DNA from: Desulfobulbaceae bacterium
GTDB lineage: Bacteria > Desulfobacterota > Desulfobulbia > Desulfobulbales > DAOVSZ01
Assembly (NCBI GenBank): GCA_030627725.1
Contig: DAOVSZ010000131.1
Coordinates: 1-7,525 of the forward strand
Reading direction: 5' to 3'
Length of the DNA stretch: 7,525 nt
A program made the translations under genes and the position numbers. The notes below the pieces were generated by a model. The model did no database searches, was not told where the DNA came from, and saw only the letters and a program-made list of their open reading frames with translations. Below, in pieces: positions 1 through 5,423 of this stretch. Position 1 is the stretch's first letter; the number at the start of each line of letters is the position of its first letter.

Positions 1-723
1 CTTCCGGACATTTACAGGCTTGATAAGGAACTTGGCAAAGCCGGAACCACAAGATTTGTTCGGCTGTTGGAGGATGGTTACTTCATGAGAACTGAAAACA
101 CGCAAGTCCCTTCTATGTCAGCGGCAGATTACTTTAAATACTGCCGGATAGCTTATATCGCAGGAAAGCGTAAGGATGATAAAGTGGACGAATCTTTGTC
201 AGGGCGGGAGATGTACATCAGATATGCAGATGGTCGGCATGAAGGACTGCTGGACATTGACGAAAACTCGGAACAGGAGTTTGGGGACTGGGTCGATGGC
301 AAACACACACTGCGAAGAGGTGGCGGACACCCCTTTGAGATCAAGCGTGGTGGTAATACAACACACATCGATCTGAGCGTCACCCGGCCTTACCACTCTC
401 ATAAGGAAGGATTCAAGGTTGAGCTACGGGGCGAGTCCATTGGCAGGATGGTCGAAACTATAAAGATGTTCCTGGCCCTTAAAAAGTCAAATCTTCCTAT
501 AACCATAGCGAATCCCGAAAATATTCGTAAAAGACTGCTGGCACAGGATAATATAGGAATCGTGCCGTCCTATACCTTTTTGCACCGAGCAAATCAGCAT
601 TTCAGGGAAGATCAGGATGTCTTCGATGTTTTACATTACGATGATCTGGGAAGGTACAAGCGCCGGATCACGCCATTCATCACATGGGATCCTCTTCCTG
701 TTATAAAACCAAATAATGGATAA
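1..723 (+). CDS. Unrecognised protein, C-terminal part (5'-truncated by window edge)
   Basis: The frame is open from the first base with no stop until TAA at 721-723, so at least 240 codons are visible and the true start lies upstream. An internal TTG at 67 and ATG at 85 could be mistaken for starts, but neither has a convincing Shine-Dalgarno and the reading frame before them looks equally coding. I do not recognise the family. The visible part is soluble and charged, with no membrane segment or signal peptide. It has a glycine- and histidine-rich stretch (TLRRGGGHPFEIKRGG, followed by THIDLSV), which looks like beta strands around a possible ligand site. The C-terminal third has mixed helices and ends in a proline-rich tail (WDPLPVIKP). 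Its stop is only 4 bp from the stop of the convergent Fic gene, leaving no room for a terminator between them. No function is assigned. Confidence 0.72.
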   Translation, partial: LPDIYRLDKELGKAGTTRFVRLLEDGYFMRTENTQVPSMSAADYFKYCRIAYIAGKRKDDKVDESLSGREMYIRYADGRHEGLLDIDENSEQEFGDWVDGKHTLRRGGGHPFEIKRGGNTTHIDLSVTRPYHSHKEGFKVELRGESIGRMVETIKMFLALKKSNLPITIANPENIRKRLLAQDNIGIVPSYTFLHRANQHFREDQDVFDVLHYDDLGRYKRRITPFITWDPLPVIKPNNG

Positions 724-727
724 ACTG

Positions 728-2113
728 TTATTGTTTCACCTTCTTCCATTTATCAAATTCTGAAGGACGGAGATGATATCTGGCGATGTTCCCTTTATGA
801 AGGCTAATCAGTTCTTTCTCTGCCATTGAAATAAACTGGTCACGGTCATCAGCGGGAATTTTCCGTTTCGTCCAGTCGACCACATATTGCATCGCATCAG
901 GTTCAGCTTGCCTGACAACAGCCCCGACTATCTCAAGCAGGGCTCCACGATAACGCAAACGAAATGGATCAGGTTCTCCGACCTCTTGTCTAATCACAAG
1001 ATATCTTTTTACTGAACGTTCAAATGCCCAGACAAACAGATCCCGCAGCAGATCAACCCGATTGATTTCGTAGACGCCTAGGATTGACTCCACAAACGCC
1101 TGTTTCGGAACATCAATAAATGACAGAGGACAAAGATTATGCCTGATCAACGGAATATTGCAGGAGAGACGCGAAACCCTCTTGTTGATATCTTCAAACG
1201 CCTGGAGGTAAGGGAGATGGACAAGGGCGAAGAATGCCTGTTCAAAGGGTTCAGTGATGGCCGAAGCCTTTTCCAGGAATCGCTGAAAGTATTCATCAAG
1301 AAGTTGCGGAGTGGTCAGCGGGGTATAGACCGATCTTCCAATACCTACCGGAATGGAACGCAGCCTGCCACAGGCGTCCGGGGTTGGCAACAGATTATCG
1401 GCCAGAATGGCGTGCAGGTTAAGAATAGTAAATCGATTGAACCCTGTTTCTTCCGCAGACTCAACAAGAAACTCTATGGCCTGTTTATGGTTAAGGATCA
1501 TTTGTGTTTCAAAGGCGCTTTTACCCTCGGTCTCTTGTCCGAATGCGATCAAACGTTCTGTCTCGAGCATGGAATAGGTATTGCCCTCCAGACGGCTTGA
1601 GGCCCAGGAGAGATCAATAAGAAGTCGACCTAGAACCTGGCGGGCAAAGATGCCGGCGGCAAGAGCTGGTTCCTGTGGTTTGCCGATGTCATGCAAATGG
1701 GCGACGAGGTCAGGATCCAGGTAAAAGGTTTTATTCGGTGAGTATGACAAGAGAAAATCGCGTTGATAGCCAACAGGATCACGTCCTTGAATCGGCTGAC
1801 GGACATAGGTGAGAATATCCCTGCTAGCCTCTGAAAGTGGGATGTTTGTTTCATAGGTCTCTTCTTCGGTAATAGTGCTGTCGGCTCTGATCCCACCTGC
1901 CAGTCTATAGCGGCTTCCCTTCCGAACTCCGATGACGACAATACGCCTATCGTCAATGAGTCTATTCAGACGACGCAATAATGTACGACGATTGAGAACG
2001 ATTCCATTAGCGGCAAGCACTGACTCCAAGGTGCTGATGCCGACTCCATCTGAATAAGCGGAAATATGTATCTCAATCTGCTTTAATTCATGTTCATCAA
2101 TCCGTTTAGGCAT
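728..2113 (-). CDS. Winged-helix/Fic-domain fusion protein with Gln at the catalytic His position
   Basis: This is a 461-residue protein. Residue numbers here count from the TTG at 2119; subtract 2 for the chosen ATG. ATG at 2113 is preferred because AGGA lies 7 nt upstream of it, whereas the TTG at 2119 almost touches that site. Residues about 8-75 form a winged helix-turn-helix (TLLRRLNRLIDDRRI...GSRYRLAGG). Residues about 130-370 form a Fic domain. SSRLEGN (174-180) matches the class II inhibitory motif [S/T]xxxE[G/N] with Glu178. The core motif reads QAFEDINKR (306-314), against the canonical HPFxDGNGR, so the catalytic His is Gln306. Known Fic enzymes transfer AMP from ATP to protein hydroxyls and need that His. 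From memory, a large Fic-HTH subgroup carries QPFEDxNKR, so this looks like a family trait and not a recent mutation. AMP transfer is therefore doubtful. A nucleotide-sensing regulator or autoregulator is a reasonable inference, supported by the operator-like repeats at its promoter. Confidence 0.9.
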   Translation of the reverse strand: MPKRIDEHELKQIEIHISAYSDGVGISTLESVLAANGIVLNRRTLLRRLNRLIDDRRIVVIGVRKGSRYRLAGGIRADSTITEEETYETNIPLSEASRDILTYVRQPIQGRDPVGYQRDFLLSYSPNKTFYLDPDLVAHLHDIGKPQEPALAAGIFARQVLGRLLIDLSWASSRLEGNTYSMLETERLIAFGQETEGKSAFETQMILNHKQAIEFLVESAEETGFNRFTILNLHAILADNLLPTPDACGRLRSIPVGIGRSVYTPLTTPQLLDEYFQRFLEKASAITEPFEQAFFALVHLPYLQAFEDINKRVSRLSCNIPLIRHNLCPLSFIDVPKQAFVESILGVYEINRVDLLRDLFVWAFERSVKRYLVIRQEVGEPDPFRLRYRGALLEIVGAVVRQAEPDAMQYVVDWTKRKIPADDRDQFISMAEKELISLHKGNIARYHLRPSEFDKWKKVKQ

Positions 2114-2134
2114 AACCAAATCCTGTTCGCACTA

Positions 2135-2186
2135 ATTTTTACGACACAAAAGACGCTTATTTGTCACAAATATCATTTTTACGACA
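2135..2186. promoter_or_regulatory. Operator-like direct repeats TTTTTACGACA with a central palindrome
   Basis: ATTTTTACGACA occurs exactly at 2135-2146 and again at 2175-2186, 40 bp apart start to start, close to four helical turns. Between them lies TATTTGTCACAAATA (2158-2172), a 15-bp palindrome apart from its central base, whose TTTGT/ACAAA arms resemble the flank of the repeats. All sites fall between the predicted start point and the ribosome binding site of the Fic-HTH gene. This is where a repressor would block transcription. The most economical ligand is the gene's own winged-helix domain; that assignment is an inference. Confidence 0.55.
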
Positions 2187-2187
2187 A

Positions 2188-2216
2188 ATAATAGTCTCTG
2201 AACCTGATTTGGTCAA
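2188..2216 (-). promoter_or_regulatory. Sigma70-like promoter of the Fic-HTH gene
   Basis: Read on the minus strand, the -35 box is TTGACC (2216-2211) and the -10 box is TATTAT (2193-2188), separated by 17 nt. Transcription would start near 2181, giving a leader of about 70 nt before the ATG at 2113. A TTTTTACGACA repeat (2176-2186) directly follows the -10 box and covers the expected start site. The promoter is predicted from sequence only. Confidence 0.6.
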
Positions 2217-2421
2217 TTGTATTCCATCGGAATTGTAGAATTTATCGGTTTTTGAGGAAAAGAGTCAAGGTGTCGTAAAAAAGTCTACGAGTCGGAGAGC
2301 CGAAGCATTTTAATGGGCGCAGGACTCTACCATTCTTGGTCCCCTTCGCGCAGTAACTATGCAGTGGTTATTAAGTTTTTTCGTATACTGCGACCGATAC
2401 CCCAGATATCCTCAACTTTGA
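2217..2421. other. Non-coding stretch between the Fic-HTH and methyltransferase genes
   Basis: With the promoter and operator region to its left, this completes about 300 bp without a gene. It holds the inverted TTTTTACGACA copy described separately. No convincing intrinsic terminator follows the methyltransferase stop on the minus strand: the nearest candidate, GATAT/GTATC around a TGGG loop, has a 5-bp stem with one mismatch and no T-run. Reading frames crossing this stretch lack ribosome sites and protein-like composition. Confidence 0.5.
2271..2281. promoter_or_regulatory. Third, inverted copy of the TTTTTACGACA site
   Basis: TGTCGTAAAAA is the exact reverse complement of the two repeats near the Fic-HTH promoter. 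It sits about 55 bp upstream of the -35 box. A distant inverted copy could allow looping or cooperative binding by a repressor. Three exact 11-mers within 150 bp are unlikely by chance even in AT-rich DNA, although this copy has no other support. Confidence 0.45.
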
Positions 2422-3006
2422 TTATCGCTTCCTCATCAGGCAGACCCAGTTCTTGGCCGGCACGTCCTGGTCGGTGTCAAAGTGGTTTGATATCAGTGAC
2501 AGGATTTCGAAATAGGGTTCAGCTGCGTTCACAATGAGCCGGGCGCTGAGCTGTGGAGGGCCGGGGCCTTTTCTGGTTTCGTCGGCGTTTCCGGTCAGAG
2601 TCAGCCATAGCCCGTCATTCTTGAGGATCTTTGCGATCTTTTGGGCAAATTCAGACAACGTGTCGTATTCCTGGAAATGATGAAAGCATCCCCGATCAAA
2701 GGCGAAATCGTAGGGCGCATCAGGGATTGTATCATTGAGGAAGTCGAGCACATGAAATGCACAGTCGATCTTTGCCTCTTTTGACTTTTTACGGGCCTGG
2801 CTGATGGCGAGTTCCGTGCTGTCGATGCCAGTGGCCGCAAAACCCTGCTGCGCTAGCCAGATTACGTTGTTGCCTGTGCCGCAGCCGATATCGAGCGCCT
2901 TGCATGGCCCGATCGGCGTGTTCCGGACTGTGTTGATGAGGTTATAGTCGGCCCTGTGGATTTCCCAGGGCGTGTTCCCGCTTTTGTATCTTTCTTGAAA
3001 TGGCAT
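2422..3006 (-). CDS. Class I SAM-dependent methyltransferase
   Basis: This is a 194-residue single-domain protein of the Methyltransf_25/TehB/TPMT-like type, the usual length for compact members. Motif I is ALDIGCGTGNN (37-46), the glycine-rich loop that binds S-adenosylmethionine. The acidic residue ending strand 2 is Asp62 (TGIDST), expected to hold the ribose hydroxyls. Post-I is VLDFL (86-90), and motif IV-like FDRGCFHHF lies at 103-111. The N-terminal SGNTPWEIHRAD (9-20) is typical of the YxxGxxPWE group that includes thiol and thiopurine methyltransferases. The substrate cannot be told from sequence. It has no signal peptide or membrane segment, so it is cytoplasmic. ATG at 3006 is the chosen start because the GNTPWE block needs it, but no clear Shine-Dalgarno precedes it. 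It lies 107 bp downstream of pgi on the same strand; co-transcription is possible but unproven. Confidence 0.9.
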   Translation of the reverse strand: MPFQERYKSGNTPWEIHRADYNLINTVRNTPIGPCKALDIGCGTGNNVIWLAQQGFAATGIDSTELAISQARKKSKEAKIDCAFHVLDFLNDTIPDAPYDFAFDRGCFHHFQEYDTLSEFAQKIAKILKNDGLWLTLTGNADETRKGPGPPQLSARLIVNAAEPYFEILSLISNHFDTDQDVPAKNWVCLMRKR

Positions 3007-3113
3007 AGTTCAGGTATGTTTGAAGTTGTTGTTAAAAAAATTTGTGCTTTGTGCCTTCTGCCTTTATGTCGCGGCGAAGCTTTTGTTTAGCGAAGACGGA
3101 TGTGCCTGGATCT

Positions 3114-4736
3114 TTATTTTATCATTCCTGCAGCCGTCAGCATCGCCCACCCAAGTTCATCCGTTTCTTCCCCGTTGTACGAGGTATCGTTTTTCAGGCC
3201 TGCAAAATGGTCCAGGAGCCGGTTGGCCAGGACCTTGCCGAGCTGCACGCCTTCCTGATCGAATGAGTTGATGTTCCAGATGAATCCCTGCATGACGATT
3301 TTTGCCTCGTACAGGGCGAGCAGCGCCCCCATGCTGTACGGGGTGAGGCAGTCGCCCATGAGAACGACGCTTGGCCGGTTGCCTGCAAACTTGCGGTTCG
3401 GGTTGGCGTCATCCTTGCCGGTTGCCAGGGCCAGGGACTGGGCAAGAAGGTTGGCAACGAGTTTTTCCTGCGAGGTTGTCTCCTTTATAAGGATATCGTC
3501 TCTGTACTGGCTCTTTCTGAAGCCGATAAATTCTACCGGCACGGTTCTCGTCCCTTGGTGGATCAACTGATAAAAGGCATGCTGGCCGTTGGTCCCTGGT
3601 TCGCCCCAGACAATCGGACCGGTCCGGTATGTCAGTTTTTCTCCCTGCCGGTTGATCGATTTGCCGTTGCTTTCCATATCGCACTGCTGCAGGTGGGCGG
3701 TAAACCTGATCAGGGCCTGACTGTACGGCAAGACAGCCACGGTTTCACAGCTTAAGAAATTATTGTTCCAGATTCCAAGAAGGGCAAGCAGCAGCGCCGG
3801 GTTCTTACGGATGTCTCGCTCCTCTGCTGCCTGGTCCATGTCATTTGCTCCTTTCAGGATCTCGATAAAGGCGTCATGGCCAAGGGCAAAACCCAGCATC
3901 ACTGCTCCGACCATCGAGGTGGCGCTGTACCTGCCGCCTATATAATCGAACATGTAGAATGATCGCAGGTACTTCTCCGGGTTGTCCATCGGGCTTTCTT
4001 CTCCAGTCACGGCAATGAAATGGGCCCTTGGGTCAAGACCTGCCTTTTGAAAGGCCGCTTTGACAAGTTCTTCGTTGGTGAGTGTCTCCAGTGTAGTTCC
4101 GCTTTTGGAGACCACGTTCACCAGCGTGCGGGAGAGGTTGATGTTTTTTAATACTGCTGCTGCGTCGTCAGGATCGACATTGGAGATAAAATGCACCTTT
4201 CTGCCGGGCAGGCTGTATGCGGCAAGGGCATGATAGAGCGCCCGAGGGCCCAAGTCTGAGCCTCCGATACCGACATTGATCATGTCTGTGAACGGTTCGC
4301 CGTCTGCATTCGCAATCGTGCCTGCGTCAAGGGCAGCGAGAAATTTTTCGAGCTTGGAGAGCTCCTGTTTTGCCTGGGCGGCAGCCGGTGGATTGTGCGG
4401 CGCATCAGTGAATACATCCCTGCAGGAGGTATGAAGGACCTGCCTGTTCTCACATGCATGTCCCTCAATCGTGTTCATGATTTCTCCCTTTTTCATCAAG
4501 AGAAACTGGTCCACAGCACCGCTCTGGTCCGATACCTTCTGGAGGCCTTCAAGCACACTTGCATCAATTCGCTGGGTCCCATACAGGATGTCATACCCGC
4601 AACTGCTGCATATTAAAGAAGATATTCGATCAGGCCCAAGGGCCTTGGCAGCGGTCAGATCGTAGGGGTTTTTCGCCATGTTCTTTAAGGCTGAAAAGGC
4701 ATCTAACATATCGAGATTTTTACTGAAAGTATTCAT
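3114..4736 (-). CDS. pgi: Glucose-6-phosphate isomerase
   Basis: This cytoplasmic enzyme interconverts glucose 6-phosphate and fructose 6-phosphate in glycolysis and gluconeogenesis. The 540-residue product is full length (about 549 in E. coli). Both SIS-type sugar-phosphate regions are present: GIGGSDLGP (156-164) and SKSGTT (210-215), the latter contacting phosphate. Family signature 1 is DYIGGRYSATS (264-274); signature 2 is GFIWNINSFDQEGVQLGK (484-501). Catalytic residues are intact: Glu355 in DMESNGK, His386 in NGQHAF, and Lys501 at the end of signature 2. Glu355 and His386 fall at the same numbers as in the E. coli enzyme. The start ATG at 4736 has GAGG 8 nt upstream. The gene is transcribed away from the J-domain operon, with the hairpin elements lying in the shared upstream region. 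No -10/-35 pair could be assigned with confidence in its AT-rich leader. Confidence 0.98.
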   Translation of the reverse strand: MNTFSKNLDMLDAFSALKNMAKNPYDLTAAKALGPDRISSLICSSCGYDILYGTQRIDASVLEGLQKVSDQSGAVDQFLLMKKGEIMNTIEGHACENRQVLHTSCRDVFTDAPHNPPAAAQAKQELSKLEKFLAALDAGTIANADGEPFTDMINVGIGGSDLGPRALYHALAAYSLPGRKVHFISNVDPDDAAAVLKNINLSRTLVNVVSKSGTTLETLTNEELVKAAFQKAGLDPRAHFIAVTGEESPMDNPEKYLRSFYMFDYIGGRYSATSMVGAVMLGFALGHDAFIEILKGANDMDQAAEERDIRKNPALLLALLGIWNNNFLSCETVAVLPYSQALIRFTAHLQQCDMESNGKSINRQGEKLTYRTGPIVWGEPGTNGQHAFYQLIHQGTRTVPVEFIGFRKSQYRDDILIKETTSQEKLVANLLAQSLALATGKDDANPNRKFAGNRPSVVLMGDCLTPYSMGALLALYEAKIVMQGFIWNINSFDQEGVQLGKVLANRLLDHFAGLKNDTSYNGEETDELGWAMLTAAGMIK

Positions 4737-4785
4737 GGAAGGTCCCTCTCTTCATGAGGTTCTGCCCAGGGTCGACAGGTATGGA

Positions 4786-4809
4786 AGCGGTATTTTCAGA
4801 AAAACCGCT
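4786..4809. other. Small stem-loop in the pgi leader
   Basis: AGCGGT (4786-4791) pairs with ACCGCT (4804-4809), and TTTT/AAAA extends the stem past a bulged A. It lies about 50 bp upstream of the pgi start. No T-run follows on either strand, so it does not read as an intrinsic terminator. It could be a 5'-leader structure or chance. Confidence 0.3.
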
Positions 4810-4918
4810 CTATTTCTCTAAAAAAAAAATTAGTTATTTGACTTTATTCTTTCTTTTTGCGTTGAAAATGTGCTATACAATAACCAATTATATAATTTTA
4901 TCGTTAACTATCATATAC

Positions 4919-4989
4919 CGTAACTATCTCTTCATGCACCACACTGTTATCTTATATAAATTTTTGGCTTGATGCTGAAAAATAGTTCA
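4919..4989. repeat. Possible decayed terminus of the hairpin-element family
   Basis: GTAACTAT at 4919-4926 is followed by a loose match to the hairpin terminus (GTAACTATTCGGCATC in the neighbouring copy). The opposite-facing GCTGAAAAATAGTTC (4974-4988) pairs with it imperfectly. The second part is better explained as the interior of the element at 4957-5110, so only the 4919 motif may be a separate remnant. The call rests on short similarity alone. Confidence 0.2.
4948..4965. repeat. Left copy of an 18-bp direct repeat flanking the first hairpin element
   Basis: TATCTTATATAAATTTTT occurs exactly here and at 5111-5128. The right copy begins at the base after the GTTAC end of the element. The first 9 bases, TATCTTATA (4948-4956), fit a target-site duplication, because the second element nearby has a 9-bp duplication and the same length (153 against 154 bp). 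The remaining 9 identical bases belong to the element's left end here and to the flank on the right, which is unexplained. Confidence 0.6.
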
Positions 4990-5110
4990 AACCACCGAGT
5001 TGTAACTGTTTGGCATGGCCCCATATTCGTGCAAGCAGGCTGCTGAATCTATAGTTTACCTATGTGAGGCGGTCTGATCGTGCGAAGATGGGGTGATGCC
5101 GAATAGTTAC
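4957..5110 (+). mobile_element. MITE-like hairpin element, copy 1
   Basis: This 154-bp non-coding element ends in a 109-bp imperfect inverted repeat (5002-5110). One arm runs from GTAACTG through GGCAT (5012-5016) and CCCCAT (5019-5024). It pairs with ATGGGG (5088-5093), ATGCC (5096-5100) and the terminal AGTTAC. The left 45 bp (4957-5001) aligns with the matching outer part of copy 2 in reverse complement: GATGCTGAAAAATAGTTCAAACC here, GACGGCAAAATTAATCTAAACAC there, written with interruptions in the alignment. The asymmetric hairpin centre (CTATAGT...CTATGTGA) is shared too, so both are real copies of one family in opposite orientation. No open reading frame is present, so mobilisation would need a transposase elsewhere. 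The insertion-sequence family is not identified. Confidence 0.7.
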
Positions 5111-5128
5111 TATCTTATATAAATTTTT
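5111..5128. repeat. Right copy of the 18-bp direct repeat flanking the first hairpin element
   Basis: This is the exact second copy of TATCTTATATAAATTTTT. It abuts the terminal GTTAC of the element, as a target duplication should. Confidence 0.6.
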
Positions 5129-5160
5129 CTTCACTTATCAAAGATTATTCTTAAGATTTT

Positions 5161-5215
5161 CAGAGTGTTCAGGCGGGGTCATACTGTTTTGATCGGGTAA
5201 CCGGTGAAAAATACA
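5161..5215. repeat. Possible degenerate fragment of the hairpin family
   Basis: AGTGTTCAGGCGGGGTCATACTG, followed by GATCGGG, can be aligned with the left arm of copy 2 (ACTGTTCAGCAGCACCCCATCTG, then GATCAGG) if small gaps are allowed. Without a statistical test this could be chance. The stretch 5129-5224 otherwise shows no gene. Confidence 0.25.
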
Positions 5216-5224
5216 GAAAGAATC
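5216..5224. repeat. 9-bp putative target duplication, left of copy 2
   Basis: GAAAGAATC ends exactly one base before the GTAAC terminus of the second element. It recurs at 5378-5386, directly after the element's other end. Confidence 0.6.
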
Positions 5225-5377
5225 GTAACTGTTCAGCAGCACCCCATCTGTGCACGATCAGGCTGGTTCACATAGATTTACTATAGTTCACCAGCCTGCT
5301 TGTACACATCTGGAGCACTGCTGAACAGTTACAGCATGGGTGTTTAGATTAATTTTGCCGTCATACCTGAATAGTTG
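5225..5377 (-). mobile_element. MITE-like hairpin element, copy 2
   Basis: This is a 153-bp element in the opposite orientation to copy 1. Bases 5225-5332 form a 108-bp hairpin with perfect 15-bp arms, GTAACTGTTCAGCAG at 5225-5239 and CTGCTGAACAGTTAC at 5318-5332, and a second strong stem CAGGCTGGT (5259-5267) with ACCAGCCTG (5290-5298). The outer end at 5366-5377, CCTGAATAGTTG, is an imperfect inverted match to the GTAACTGTTCAG terminus. The terminal inverted repeats therefore bound the whole 153 bp, with an extra internal copy of the terminus. GAAAGAATC flanks both ends. The GTAA start recalls IS66-family termini, but a 9-bp duplication does not fit the 8 bp usual for IS66, so the family is left open. 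No coding capacity is seen. Confidence 0.7.
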
Positions 5378-5386
5378 GAAAGAATC
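5378..5386. repeat. 9-bp putative target duplication, right of copy 2
   Basis: This second exact copy of GAAAGAATC follows the imperfect terminal repeat CCTGAATAGTTG. It lies 38 bp before the start of the J-domain gene, so the element inserted very close to that gene's promoter region. Confidence 0.6.
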
Positions 5387-5423
5387 CATTATAAAACTGG
5401 GAACATAAAAAAAGGGCCATACT

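Noticed and set aside
1216..1218. His301 in HLPYLQAF as the Fic catalytic histidine
   Set aside because: Aligning on FEDINKR places Gln306, two residues before the Phe, at the catalytic position. His301 is five residues too early.
2114..2119. TTG at 2119 as the Fic-HTH start
   Set aside because: The AGGA ribosome site is only 1 nt from it but 7 nt from the ATG at 2113.
2353..2360. GTAACTAT upstream of the Fic gene as another hairpin-element end
   Set aside because: Only 8 bp match; no partner arm or flanking duplication is visible.
4786..4809. Stem-loop as an intrinsic terminator
   Set aside because: No T-run follows on either strand and no gene ends here.
4887..4896. ATTATATAAT as a -10 box for pgi or a plus-strand gene
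   Set aside because: The hexamer is perfect, but no -35 box lies at 16-18 bp on either strand, and the local AT richness makes such matches common.
5002..5332. Hairpin pair as a CRISPR array or REP/BIME cluster
   Set aside because: There are only two units, each an inverted repeat with flanking duplications, and no regular repeat-spacer pattern. The units are longer than typical REP sequences.
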